Part shown: positions 53,132 through 62,162 of the stretch, in pieces | Layout: each line of letters opens with the position of its first letter | Numbering within the stretch: position 1 is the stretch's first letter | DNA from: UBA4736 sp002404015 | Lineage (GTDB): Bacteria; Chloroflexota; Dormibacteria; Dormibacterales; Dormibacteraceae | NCBI GenBank assembly: GCA_036747295.1 | Contig: DAIOCN010000007.1 | Coordinates: forward strand, 41,213 to 105,212 | Length of the DNA: 64,000 nt | Direction of reading: 5' to 3' | Program-made: the position numbers and the translations under genes | Notes under the pieces: model-generated | Seen by the model: only the letters and a program-made list of their open reading frames with translations | Told to the model about the DNA's origin: nothing | Database searches by the model: none

Positions 53132-53950
53132 ATGACGATGGCTGACAGGGAATCAGCGACTCACGGCTCAGGTGCCGCCACGGGCCTGTGGCGCATCGAG
53201 ACCCTCTGCTGCGGCGTTCTGCACGGCGTCCCCGAATCAGCGCTCATGTACATGGACGCTAGCGGCAGACGCGTCGATTTGCCTGTGCTCGTCTGGCTGT
53301 TGCGGAATGGCTTTGAGACGCTCTTGGTCGACACTGGACCCTCAAGCCCGGAGCTGGCACGCCTGCGCTTTCATCCCGAGCTCGACCAATCAGGCAGCCG
53401 GACGCTGGCTGAACAACTAGCGCTCCACGGCCTTTCTGTCCAGGACATCGACGCGGTCATCAACACCCATCTCCACTGGGACCATTGCGGTGGCAACCCG
53501 CTGATGCAAGCGCCGATCTACGTACAGCGCAGGGAGCTGGAGTTCGCCAGTGCCCCACTACCAACCCAGCTTGTTCCCTACGAGGCGTCGCTAGTCGGCA
53601 TGGAGGCGGCCTGGCTGGCGAGCGCGGCCTGGATGCGGGTGGTCGAGGGTCCGACCGTGATTCGGAAGGGAATCAGCGTAATCCCGTTGCCTGGCCATAC
53701 CCCCGGATCACAGGGCGTGCTCGTCGACACGGCTGATGGACGTTTCTGCGTTACCGGCGACCTGATCGATTCGAAGGAGAACGTCGAAGGCCAGTTGGTC
53801 GGCTGGCCCGATCATGTCCGTGGGGTGCCCTCCGGCATCCATACAGATCTGGAGGACTGGTACGCATCACTCCGAATGCTTCAGTCCATGGATCTCAGTC
53901 TGATCCCGGCGCACGACTGGGAGGTGCTCGAGATTGGCGCGTTCGGATGA
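53132..53950 (+). CDS. Metallo-beta-lactamase-fold hydrolase (lactonase-like)
   Basis: This 272-residue protein has the metal-binding motif NTHLHWDHCGG (His113, His115, Asp117, His118), further metal ligands in LPGHTPGSQG and VTGDLIDSK, and a terminal AHDWE. The layout matches N-acyl-homoserine-lactonase-type and other lactonases or thioesterase-like MBL enzymes. In a CoA pathway it may hydrolyse a lactone or thioester. It lies 10 nt after the MaoC gene. Confidence 0.87.
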   Translation: MTMADRESATHGSGAATGLWRIETLCCGVLHGVPESALMYMDASGRRVDLPVLVWLLRNGFETLLVDTGPSSPELARLRFHPELDQSGSRTLAEQLALHGLSVQDIDAVINTHLHWDHCGGNPLMQAPIYVQRRELEFASAPLPTQLVPYEASLVGMEAAWLASAAWMRVVEGPTVIRKGISVIPLPGHTPGSQGVLVDTADGRFCVTGDLIDSKENVEGQLVGWPDHVRGVPSGIHTDLEDWYASLRMLQSMDLSLIPAHDWEVLEIGAFG

Positions 53951-55481
53951 GCCCGTCAGCGAGCACTCCCGCTCGATTGAGCACGAGCGCCGACGCACCC
54001 ACGCCCTTGCCATGGGTGGTGCGGCCAAGATAGCGGCTAGGGCCGAGGCTGGCATCTTCAGCGCCAGGCAGCGAGTCGACCGGCTTTTAGACCCTGAGAG
54101 CTGGGAAGAGGTAGGCCTCTTCGCGGTATCCGACAATCCCGCTGACCGCGAACGCACGCCTGCGGACGGGAAGGTAACGGGCTTCGGCCGGATCGATGGT
54201 AGGAACGTTGCGGTTGTCGCCTATGACTTCACAGTGAAGGGCTCCTCGAGCGGGACCATCGGGGAACGCAAGGTCGGCTACATGAAGGAGAAAGCGCGGG
54301 AGAACGGCACGCCCATCGTGTTCCTCTGCGAATCAACGGGGGCCCGCATGCCGGACGTTATGGGGGCGCAGGGCATGGCGACGCTGGACGGCCGGACTCG
54401 TTTCCTCCGGCGCAGGGAGTCGCCCTGGGTCAGCGCAGTCTTGGGGAGTGCCTTCGGCTCAGCTGCCTGGCACGCGGCGGCGTCCGACTTCTGCGTGATG
54501 CGGAAGGCGTCGGTAATGGCGGTGTCGAGTCCACGACTGATTCGCAGCGCCACGGGCGAGCAGGTGGATCCCGAGGACGTGGGTGGCTGGCGACTTCATT
54601 CGGAGGTCACAGGCCTCGCTGACGCCGTCGCTGAATCTGACGAGCATGCGATCTCTATGGTCCAGCGCTTTCTGGGCTACCTTCCCAGCCACCAAGGGCA
54701 GCCACCGCCGACTTCTCCCGTCCCGGCCGGCCCCGGCGATGCTGCGGAAGCCCTTGCCGGCGTCGTTCCTAATGCGCGATCTCGCGTGTACGACGTTCGC
54801 AAGGTAATCGAGGCGGTTGTTGACAGGGACAGTAGCCTCGAGCTCAAGCCCCGTTTCGGACGCAGCTTGGCCACGACTCTGGCTCGTGTCGGTGGCCGGT
54901 CGGTGGGCGTGATAGCCAATAATCCCTTCTTCAAGGGTGGCGCACTCGACGCTGACGCCTGTGACAAGGCTATCGATTTTCTGGTGCTCTGTGACTCGTT
55001 CAACATCCCGCTGATCTCGCTGGTGGATCAGCCGGGATTCCTCGTGGGCCTCGAGGCCGAGCGCCGTGGCATCGTTGGGAAAGTCATCAACTGGATGAAC
55101 GCCCTCTCGCTCGTGACGGTGCCTCGCATTATGGTGGTCCTCCGCAAGAGCTACGGTCAGGCCTACATCAACATGGGCGGTGGCGGCTTGTCCGACGCGA
55201 GCGCCGCCTGGTGGAGCGCGGACGTCAGCTTCATGGACCCGGCGGCGGCGGCGGGTGTTCTCCAGCCGGCTGATGCTCGCGGCGAGAGCAGTTCTGCTCT
55301 AGTCGCTCAAGAAATGACAAAGGAGACGTCCGCGTATGCCCTCGCTGGCGTCTTCGGTGTGCACTCGGTCATAGCTCCTCGCGATACACGTGACTACCTG
55401 CTCCGGGCTTTGGAGATCCACGCCGACGGTTCTCGCACGGTTGGGAAACATCTCCTCTCGAGTTGGCCCACAAGCAATTGA
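53934..55481 (+). CDS. Acyl-CoA carboxyltransferase (beta subunit, AccD/PccB/decarboxylase-alpha type)
   Basis: This 515-residue carboxyltransferase has two crotonase-like domains: GTIGERKVGYMKEKARENGT and STGARMPDVMGAQG in the first, with FLVGLEAERRGIVGKVINWM and YGQAYINMGGGG in the second. It would transfer a carboxyl group between biotin and an acyl-CoA. No biotin carboxylase or biotin-carrier gene is visible in the window, so it may use a distant partner or act as a decarboxylase component. The TTG start overlaps the MBL gene by 17 nt and has GGGAGG at a normal distance. Confidence 0.9.
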   Translation: MARSDEPVSEHSRSIEHERRRTHALAMGGAAKIAARAEAGIFSARQRVDRLLDPESWEEVGLFAVSDNPADRERTPADGKVTGFGRIDGRNVAVVAYDFTVKGSSSGTIGERKVGYMKEKARENGTPIVFLCESTGARMPDVMGAQGMATLDGRTRFLRRRESPWVSAVLGSAFGSAAWHAAASDFCVMRKASVMAVSSPRLIRSATGEQVDPEDVGGWRLHSEVTGLADAVAESDEHAISMVQRFLGYLPSHQGQPPPTSPVPAGPGDAAEALAGVVPNARSRVYDVRKVIEAVVDRDSSLELKPRFGRSLATTLARVGGRSVGVIANNPFFKGGALDADACDKAIDFLVLCDSFNIPLISLVDQPGFLVGLEAERRGIVGKVINWMNALSLVTVPRIMVVLRKSYGQAYINMGGGGLSDASAAWWSADVSFMDPAAAAGVLQPADARGESSSALVAQEMTKETSAYALAGVFGVHSVIAPRDTRDYLLRALEIHADGSRTVGKHLLSSWPTSN

Positions 55482-57643
55482 CGCTGACGCGGATGGACAC
55501 GCAGACGATTGGCGAGGTCTCCAGCAAGCTTGTGCTGGCCAGCCTGGAAATCGCTATCCCAAGAGGTTTCGTCGTCCAGAGGGATGACGAAGCTGGCCGC
55601 GCCGCCCGGATGTTGAGGCCGCCATACGTCGTCAAGATCGTGTCGTCCGATGTAGTGCACAAGAGTGATGTCGGCGGAGTCGTCCTGAATTTACGAACGT
55701 CCGGAGAGGTCCAGACCGCAGTCGCCTCACTGCGGCGCCAGGCAGCCGTGTCAGGCTGGCGGTTGGATAGCTTCCTCATCGAGGAGATGCAGCTCGGGGG
55801 TCACGAGCTCATTGTCGCCGGCTTCGTCGACGAGAGATTCGGCCCGATGGTGATGGTGGGGATGGGTGGCATCTATGTAGAGATGCTGCCGGAGGTCGCC
55901 TTTCGGTTCTGCCCGATCGGCGAGAACGACGTTCGGGCGATGGTCGGAGAGGTTCCCGGGATAAAGGTGCTGCTGGAGGGCGCGCGCGGCCAGGCCAAGG
56001 CGTCGGAGGCAGCCCTGATCCAGGTTCTTCTTCAGATCGGGGGTCGGTCAGGCCTTCTGAGCGAGTACGGAGAGATGATCGAAACTGTCGAGATCAACCC
56101 GCTCCGCCTTGATCCAAGCTCGGCGGTCGCCCTCGATGCCAGGATCATGGTCCGCGGGACTGGTCACGAACCAGCAGGAGGAGACTCGGTCCTTCTGCCC
56201 GCACCAGACTTTCGGCGGCTCTTCACCCCCGCGTCCGTCGCCGTCGCGGGTGCCTCATCCAACCGGGTGACGCTGGGGAACGTCTTCATACGCCACCTGC
56301 GTGCATACGGGTATCGCGGCACCATTTTTCCCATCCATCCGACCGCGGCCACCATCGAAGGCCTGCCGGCATTCTCGTCGGTAGTCGATATCCCCGATCC
56401 GATCGATTACTCCTACCTGGCTGTCGCACCGCCCGACGTCATCAGCTTCCTCGACGGCGCTCAGGACCGGCTGGGGTTCGTGCAGGTGATCACGAGCGGC
56501 TACGGTGAGTTGGAAAGCGGCTCAGAGCGGGAAGCCGAACTGCTCCAAGCGGCTCGCCGCGCACACGCCAGGCTGCTGGGGCCCAACTGCCTCGGGACGC
56601 ACTCGCCCAGAGGCCGGCTGACCTATCTCGAGCACCCTTCGGCCGTCCTAGGGGGCGTCGGTGTCATCTCGCAGAGCGGCGGCCTCAGCCTCGACATCGC
56701 GAGCCTGGGTGACCGGCTGGGCATCGAGTTCTCAGGCATCGTCACGATCGGCAATAGCGTCGACTTGGGCCCGACCGACCTATTGGAGTTCTTCGAGCAG
56801 GACGACGTGACGACGGTGATCGGAGCCTACCTTGAGGACGTCAAGGACGGCCGCCGTTTTGCGCGTGCTCTGGCTCGGGTATGCGCCAGCAAGTCGGTCG
56901 TTACCCTGATCGGCGGCCAGACCCCAGCCGGCCGGCGGGCAGCGTCTTCTCACACGGGGGCCCTGGCGACAGAGGAGAGGAAATGGAAAGGGATCGCCGC
57001 GCAGACGGGCTCGGTTCTGACCGAGACTCTTGACCAGTTCCTCGAGTCATTGGCAGGTCTTCAAGCGATCATTCCAAACCGGCATCGCGTAACCGAGGAG
57101 GTGGCTCTGTTCGGAACGGGTGGCGGTATCAGCGTCCTCTCAGCCGACTTGCTGGAACGCGAAGGCTTCTCGGTGTCTCCCCTCCCTCCAAAGGCGGCCA
57201 CTCGGCTTGCAGCTCTCCGGTTGCCCGCCGGAGCCAGCATCGCAAACCCCGTAGACACTCCTTCGGGCGCGCTGATCGAGGGAGAGGGCTCTCGTGCGAT
57301 CGAGATCTTGCGCATCCTCCTTGAGGACGGCGAAGTCGATGCCGTCGTCGTCCACCTCAACCTGGCCTCGTTCATCAGCTTCACAGACTCAGCCGCCGAA
57401 TTCTTTTCCCGCGTGCTCAACCGGATTGGTGATCTGGCACGCAAGCACTCGGATCGGACCCATGTCCTAGTTGCGCTGCGGTCGAGTGGCGAGTCACATT
57501 TGGACGCAACTCAACGGGAGGAGATCGCGAGGGGCCGACGGCTTGGACTGGCCATGTTCACCCGGATAGAGGGTGCCGTCAACGCGCTCGTTGCACTGCG
57601 CGCCGTCGAAAGATACCGTTCGAGGCTGACAGGCCCAGGTTAG
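55463..57643 (+). CDS. ADP-forming acyl-CoA synthetase, ATP-grasp domain first
   Basis: This 726-residue protein joins an ATP-grasp domain (residues about 10-225: PYVVKIVSSDVVHKSDVGGV, then EINPLRLDP) to a CoA-binding/ligase part (about 250-710: GASSNRVTLGNVFIRHLRAY, GPNCLGTHSPRG and the catalytic-His motif SSHTGALATEERKW). Such enzymes couple acyl-CoA and ADP/ATP reversibly. The beta-then-alpha order is the reverse of the better-known acetate-CoA ligases. TTG 55463 overlaps the previous stop; ATG 55493 is the alternative start. It is the second NDP-forming CoA ligase in this island. Confidence 0.87.
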   Translation: MAHKQLTLTRMDTQTIGEVSSKLVLASLEIAIPRGFVVQRDDEAGRAARMLRPPYVVKIVSSDVVHKSDVGGVVLNLRTSGEVQTAVASLRRQAAVSGWRLDSFLIEEMQLGGHELIVAGFVDERFGPMVMVGMGGIYVEMLPEVAFRFCPIGENDVRAMVGEVPGIKVLLEGARGQAKASEAALIQVLLQIGGRSGLLSEYGEMIETVEINPLRLDPSSAVALDARIMVRGTGHEPAGGDSVLLPAPDFRRLFTPASVAVAGASSNRVTLGNVFIRHLRAYGYRGTIFPIHPTAATIEGLPAFSSVVDIPDPIDYSYLAVAPPDVISFLDGAQDRLGFVQVITSGYGELESGSEREAELLQAARRAHARLLGPNCLGTHSPRGRLTYLEHPSAVLGGVGVISQSGGLSLDIASLGDRLGIEFSGIVTIGNSVDLGPTDLLEFFEQDDVTTVIGAYLEDVKDGRRFARALARVCASKSVVTLIGGQTPAGRRAASSHTGALATEERKWKGIAAQTGSVLTETLDQFLESLAGLQAIIPNRHRVTEEVALFGTGGGISVLSADLLEREGFSVSPLPPKAATRLAALRLPAGASIANPVDTPSGALIEGEGSRAIEILRILLEDGEVDAVVVHLNLASFISFTDSAAEFFSRVLNRIGDLARKHSDRTHVLVALRSSGESHLDATQREEIARGRRLGLAMFTRIEGAVNALVALRAVERYRSRLTGPG

Positions 57644-58545
57644 GTCCCGTGGCGCCTAGCCTCCTGCCGAAGCATCTGCCAGAGCGCCAGGACGGCATTG
57701 GACGGTGGCATTCGCAGCAATCGAACCGCGCAGACGAAGATGCTCGAGGCCAACCCCTCCACTGGCACATAGACGATCTTGCCGGAGCGTCGCAGTACAT
57801 CGTCGACGATGCTGCATTCGGCGAGGAGCGTTAGACCAACCCCCAGGGCAATCATGCGTTTTGCTGATTCGGAGTTGTCCGTGTAGTAGACGATGTTGTA
57901 CTTCTGTTCCTTAATGAGGCCGAGGACGATGTCGTGCAGCAAGTACCCCTTTCGAAAGACGATGAGCCGCTGAGCCGCCAGCTCTGCGGGCGTGATGCTT
58001 CGACGGCCTGCCAGAGGGTGCTTGGCGGGCAGGCAGGCGACCAGCGAGGTGGCGAACAGGTCCTCGACGACCAAGTCGTCGGCCAGCTGGCCCAATGACA
58101 ACCTAGAGATGAGACCCAGATCCAGGTCGCCCCGCCGGATCGCATCCAGGATGTCGAGCGAGCCGGTCTCTGTGACCAACAGGTCGACCGCCCTGTGCTT
58201 GTTGTTGAAGAGCCGGAGAACCGGGGGAAGGATGGTGTTACTGGCCGCCGTGACCGTGCCCAAGCGCAGTTGTCCGCGGTGCAGTGTCGAGAATGACGCC
58301 ACCTCCAGACGCAGGTGCTCCTCCGCTGCCAGCGCGACGCGCACGTGGGGCATTACCGCCTCTCCGGCGGCCGTCAGGCGAACACCTCCACGGGAACGAT
58401 CGAGAAGCCGGCTGCCAATCTCCTTTTCGAGCTGCTGGATTGATTGGCTGATGGAGGGCTGGGCCAGGCCCAGTTCATCCGCGGCCTTACGGAAGCTGCC
58501 AAATCGGATTATCGCGTCGAGATACCGAAGCTGATCGAAGCGCAT
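57640..58545 (-). CDS. LysR family transcriptional regulator
   Basis: This 301-residue regulator has an N-terminal winged HTH (GSFRKAADELGLAQPSISQS, about residues 16-35) and a substrate-binding domain starting near LRLGTVTAASNTILPPVL. It converges with the CoA synthetase gene (4-nt overlap). The gene is preceded by a CTGATAGGC/GCCTTATCAG dyad, matching the site at 52,062, so it probably autoregulates and controls the island. The GTG at 58566 lies inside the dyad; ATG 58545 is preferred. Confidence 0.9.
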   Translation of the reverse strand: MRFDQLRYLDAIIRFGSFRKAADELGLAQPSISQSIQQLEKEIGSRLLDRSRGGVRLTAAGEAVMPHVRVALAAEEHLRLEVASFSTLHRGQLRLGTVTAASNTILPPVLRLFNNKHRAVDLLVTETGSLDILDAIRRGDLDLGLISRLSLGQLADDLVVEDLFATSLVACLPAKHPLAGRRSITPAELAAQRLIVFRKGYLLHDIVLGLIKEQKYNIVYYTDNSESAKRMIALGVGLTLLAECSIVDDVLRRSGKIVYVPVEGLASSIFVCAVRLLRMPPSNAVLALWQMLRQEARRHGT

Positions 58546-58555
58546 TCGAAGGAAG

Positions 58556-58576
58556 CTGATAGGCACGCCTTATCAG
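58556..58576. promoter_or_regulatory. LysR-type dyad upstream of lysR
   Basis: CTGATAGGC and GCCTTATCAG form an inverted repeat with one unpaired base around a 2-nt centre. It shares GATAGGC and GCCT-TATC elements with the perfect dyad at 52,062-52,078. Confidence 0.5.
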
Positions 58577-58598
58577 TTCCGCCGAATATACCAGGGTT

Positions 58599-59828
58599 CT
58601 AGCTATCGATTGTCAAGGGGGTAAGAGCGTCGGGAGTTGCTAGAGCGGTCGACCAAGCGTAATAGTCCGACGGCCGGGCGGCCCCGGTCGCGACGACAAC
58701 CACGTTGGAGCGGGCGGACAGCAGGCCTTCACGGAGCAGGGCGGGGATTCCCGCCACCGCGGCGGCGGCTTCCGGGGCTAACAGCAGCCCCGTTAGGCGA
58801 ACGGTGAGCCGGGCGGCGGAGACGATCTCCTGGTCCGTCGCGGTAACAAATCCTCCACCGGTATCCCGCACTGCGCGCAGGATCAGTGCCGCTGCCGACG
58901 GAGCCGGCGCAAGCAGGCCGCGGGCGATGCTGCCGACGTCAGTCCAAGGCTGGCCATCCCCCAAGAGATCCGGCGCACCTGCTCGCCACGCTTCGTGGAG
59001 TGGCGCACATGTCTCTGACTGGGCGCCGAAGAGTGATGGGACGCGAGCCTCCATACCCAGTCGATTGAGATCGCGGCCGGCCTTCCAGGTCCCGACGAGA
59101 CCGATTCCCGATGCGCACGGCCAGATGACAGCGTCTGCCGATGAGGTCCGAGGGTCGGCGAGCAGCTCCAAGCCTAGTGTCTTGTCGCCCTCGACTCGAT
59201 AGGGTTCCGCCCAAGCACCCACGGACCACCAGCCGTTGGCTGCCGCCTCGTCAGCGCACGCCCGGCCCGCCACTGATACCGGGCCCTCGATAAGCCGGAC
59301 ATCGGCATTGAGAGCTCGCAGGAGGTCAGTCGTCTCGCGCGCCGTCCAGGTTGGGAGAAACACGTGGCAGGTCAAACCGGCGCGCGTCGCGTAGATCGCC
59401 CACGCAATTCCCGAATTGCCCGCCGTCGCCAGTGCGAGCTCGCGGTGGCCCGACTCCGCCGCCTTGCTCACCGAGACCGAGGCGCCGCGAGCCTTGAATG
59501 TGCCGGAGGGCTGCTGCCCCTCATTCTTGATGTACAGGCTGTGGATCCGTAGCGCCTCTGCAAGCCGGGGCGCCTCAATGACCGGTGTTCCACCTTCTCC
59601 CAGGCTCACTCGGCGAGCGACATCCGCTACCGGAAGAAGCCAGGAATAGCTCCAAAGGTCGCCGAGAACCAACTCTGGCGGGATGCCCTCGTAGTCCGCC
59701 AGGAGGGGGCCCCCGCAGGAGCACGACCCGCGCATCGCATCAGGTTCGAACGAAGACGAACAGCGGGCGCAGGTCAGGGAGCATAGGCGGGTTGTCGGCG
59801 TCGCGTCGGCATGCAGGCCCGGATTCAC
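58599..59828 (-). CDS. Threonine-synthase-like PLP-dependent enzyme
   Basis: This 409-residue fold-type II PLP enzyme has a zinc-ribbon-like N-terminus (CARCSSSFEP, CSCGGPL) as in threonine synthases. The PLP lysine is in QQPSGTFKARGASVS, the phosphate-loop region in ATAGNSGIAWAIY, and a glycine-rich GSIARGL segment follows. A reaction cannot be fixed: threonine synthase, cysteate-synthase-like or a beta-elimination are all possible. GTG 59828 overlaps the LLM gene stop by 4 nt; an ATG at 59861 lies inside that gene. Confidence 0.82.
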   Translation of the reverse strand: MNPGLHADATPTTRLCSLTCARCSSSFEPDAMRGSCSCGGPLLADYEGIPPELVLGDLWSYSWLLPVADVARRVSLGEGGTPVIEAPRLAEALRIHSLYIKNEGQQPSGTFKARGASVSVSKAAESGHRELALATAGNSGIAWAIYATRAGLTCHVFLPTWTARETTDLLRALNADVRLIEGPVSVAGRACADEAAANGWWSVGAWAEPYRVEGDKTLGLELLADPRTSSADAVIWPCASGIGLVGTWKAGRDLNRLGMEARVPSLFGAQSETCAPLHEAWRAGAPDLLGDGQPWTDVGSIARGLLAPAPSAAALILRAVRDTGGGFVTATDQEIVSAARLTVRLTGLLLAPEAAAAVAGIPALLREGLLSARSNVVVVATGAARPSDYYAWSTALATPDALTPLTIDS

Positions 59829-60829
59829 GATCGGAGCCGCTTGACAACGCCGTCCGACCATAGGTGCACCTGATCGGTCGTCGGCTTCAAGGGATGAACC
59901 ACGACGTGGTCCACACCCGCATCCAGCCGCCTCTGAACCTGGTCCGCAATGTCGTCGAGGGTGCCTGTCCAGTGGAGTGCCTGTACGCGCTCAAAGGTCA
60001 CAGCCGGCCCGAGAGCGCGCGCGAACCACTCCTTCTGCTCCATTAGCGCGCCCTCTCGGGAGCCATCCACCAGATGGCAGAAGTTGACGTGGCCGAGAAC
60101 GATCTCGCTCGGGTCGCGCCCGTTGCGGGCAGCGGTGTCCTGAACGACCTTGTACTCCGCCACCATCTGCTCGACGTTCGCCGTTGGTCGAGTGAGCCAA
60201 CCGTCAAGTCGCGCGAGCCGATCGACCACCTTGCTGGAGATGGTGCGTGTCCCCACAAGCTGGTACTCGGCTATCCCTTGGCCGCCGGACCCCCAAATTC
60301 GCGGTCGCGGGTCGCAAACCGGGTTAATGGTCGCGCCCTTGAAATTGAAGATACGGCCATCGTGGTCGAACGGCTGCCCGTCAAAAGCCTTTAGCAGCAC
60401 ATCGATGCTCTCATCAGTCCTCTGTCCGCGCTCCGACCGCGGAATGCCGAGCACATCGAATTCCTCAGGGGACCAGGCGGTGCCGAGACCCAAGATAAGC
60501 CGCCCTTGTGCGAGGAACTGAAGCGATGCAACCATCTTCGCCCACATCAATGGGTGCCGGAACGGCGCCAATGCGACTGCCGTACCAAGGAGCATCCTCT
60601 CTGTGATAGCCGCCACGTAGGCGAGCGCCTCGAGTGGTTCGAGCACCCAGTCGTCCGCCAAAAAACTGTAGTACCCGTGGACGGGCAGCAGGTGCTCGGG
60701 GAGCCAGAACGAGTCAAGGCCCGCCGATTCAGATGTCAGCGCGTAATCGCGCAGAACCTCCACTCCGACGCCGGGGGGGAACGTGGGTGCGCGGACTCCG
60801 AACTTGATCGCTCGTCTATCTGACGCCAC
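59825..60829 (-). CDS. LLM-class flavin-dependent oxidoreductase
   Basis: This 334-residue luciferase-like barrel begins FGVRAPTFPPGVGVEVLRDY and contains SFWLPEHLLPVHGYYS, RLILGLGTAWSPEEFDVLG and PRIWGSGGQGIAEYQLVG. The RSERGQRTDESIDVLLKAF segment is typical of F420- or FMN-dependent members. It could oxidise a substrate imported by the transporter, for example with C-S cleavage, but cofactor and substrate are not fixed. It lies 7 nt after the binding-protein gene. Confidence 0.88.
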   Translation of the reverse strand: MASDRRAIKFGVRAPTFPPGVGVEVLRDYALTSESAGLDSFWLPEHLLPVHGYYSFLADDWVLEPLEALAYVAAITERMLLGTAVALAPFRHPLMWAKMVASLQFLAQGRLILGLGTAWSPEEFDVLGIPRSERGQRTDESIDVLLKAFDGQPFDHDGRIFNFKGATINPVCDPRPRIWGSGGQGIAEYQLVGTRTISSKVVDRLARLDGWLTRPTANVEQMVAEYKVVQDTAARNGRDPSEIVLGHVNFCHLVDGSREGALMEQKEWFARALGPAVTFERVQALHWTGTLDDIADQVQRRLDAGVDHVVVHPLKPTTDQVHLWSDGVVKRLRS

Positions 60830-60836
60830 CCCTCGT

Positions 60837-61853
60837 CTAAGTGCCCGGCAGGACGTAGTCGGAGTACTTGACCTGGTTCTTCAGCAGTCCATTGCTGACC
60901 AAGAACTGCGACGTGTTGGTAACCGCTTGGCTGCTCATCTTGTAGCCGAATGTGTCCAGGTTCCCCTTCAGCATGTCTGTCGCCGTCTGGGTGTCCATGT
61001 TCTGTATCTTCGCGGTGAGCTGCACCAGAGCATTGAAGTTCTTGGGGTCGTGCATCCAATCCTGGGTCTGGCTCATCGCCTTTTGAAATCGCTTGATCGC
61101 CTCCTTGTTGGAGCTCGCGTAGTCACTGGTCGTGGCCCAGGAGTTATAGTCCCACTCCTTGAAAAGTGCGTTGCCCTCACCCTTTCGCAGGTCGACCAGG
61201 ATCTTGGCTTCCTTCTTTTGGGTGACAGCCAACGTCTGCATAGGCTCGAAGGCCATATAGGCGTCAATCTGCTTGTTCTCCATCGCCGGCAGCGCTGTGC
61301 CGGGCAGGCCGACGCCAATGAATACGACGTCCTTGTTCGGGTCTAGGCCTGCGTCCTTCAGCATCACGTGGACGAACAACTCGACGCTGGAGCCTCGCTG
61401 AGTAACACCGATCTTCTTACCCTTCAGGTCTGTCATCACTGCCGGATAGCCCTTGCTCTGGTTCGGGGTGGAGACGTCGGTGCGCGCGATCAGACTGAAG
61501 ATCATGTGATTCGTGTCGCCGGCGGCGACGACGATCTTCTGGCCCTTTTCGCTCGTCTGCATATTGAGATCGGTCGCGTTGAGCATCATCTGGACGCTAT
61601 TGCTCAAAAGCGCGGATACAGCAGCGGGGCCGCCGCTGACTTCGACTAGAGACACATCCAGACCGTTGGCTTTGAAGAAGCCCTTCTGCTGGGCGATGTA
61701 TCCCGGCAGGCTGATGAGGCTGCCGGGATACAACGCGACCTGCATCGAGATCGGCTGCGACGTGGCCTGTGATGAGGGGGTGCTGCTGCCCCCACAGGCA
61801 ACCACCACCACGGAGCAGATAACCGCGATGGTTCGCCAAGTGGCCAGTTTCAC
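60837..61853 (-). CDS. ABC transporter substrate-binding lipoprotein (NMT1/SsuA-like)
   Basis: This 338-residue lipoprotein has a lipobox ending VVVAC near residue 19. Its mature type-2 binding fold is LISLPGYIAQQKGFFKANGL, SALLSNSVQMMLNATDLNMQ and LKGKKIGVTQRGSSVELFVH. It is of the sulfonate/nitrate/THI5-like type and should feed the ABC permease/ATPase at 50,289-51,955. GTG 61853 has GAGGAGG upstream; the longer open frame is rejected. The gene starts the minus-strand run containing LLM and PLP enzymes. Confidence 0.88.
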   Translation of the reverse strand: MKLATWRTIAVICSVVVVACGGSSTPSSQATSQPISMQVALYPGSLISLPGYIAQQKGFFKANGLDVSLVEVSGGPAAVSALLSNSVQMMLNATDLNMQTSEKGQKIVVAAGDTNHMIFSLIARTDVSTPNQSKGYPAVMTDLKGKKIGVTQRGSSVELFVHVMLKDAGLDPNKDVVFIGVGLPGTALPAMENKQIDAYMAFEPMQTLAVTQKKEAKILVDLRKGEGNALFKEWDYNSWATTSDYASSNKEAIKRFQKAMSQTQDWMHDPKNFNALVQLTAKIQNMDTQTATDMLKGNLDTFGYKMSSQAVTNTSQFLVSNGLLKNQVKYSDYVLPGT

Positions 61854-62162
61854 AGCCCCCTCCTCATTTGATCGAATGTCGAGAATGGAAGTCGGCCGGC
61901 CGCCATCGCCGGAGCGCCCCTCTCCAGAGAGTCGCGCAGGAACCGCCACGCGCCTAGCGCCATGGAACACACACGGCTATGCAAGACGGATGCTTAGGCG
62001 CTGTCAACCCCCGATGCCAGCCAAGTTGGCGCTGTGGCCGAATGGCTATTGGCTGATCGTCCTACCCTATCGGGGGCGCCTTGAACAAGAATCAGTTGCT
62101 GACATCCCGGTGGGGACAAGCGACGGTGTTCCCGCTTCCAGTAATTGGGACAGTATTTGGAG

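Noticed and set aside
52110..59872. Identical 12-mer CATAGGTGCACC at about 52,110 and 59,860
   Set aside because: Many 12-nt matches are expected by chance in 64 kb and the second copy lies inside a coding region.
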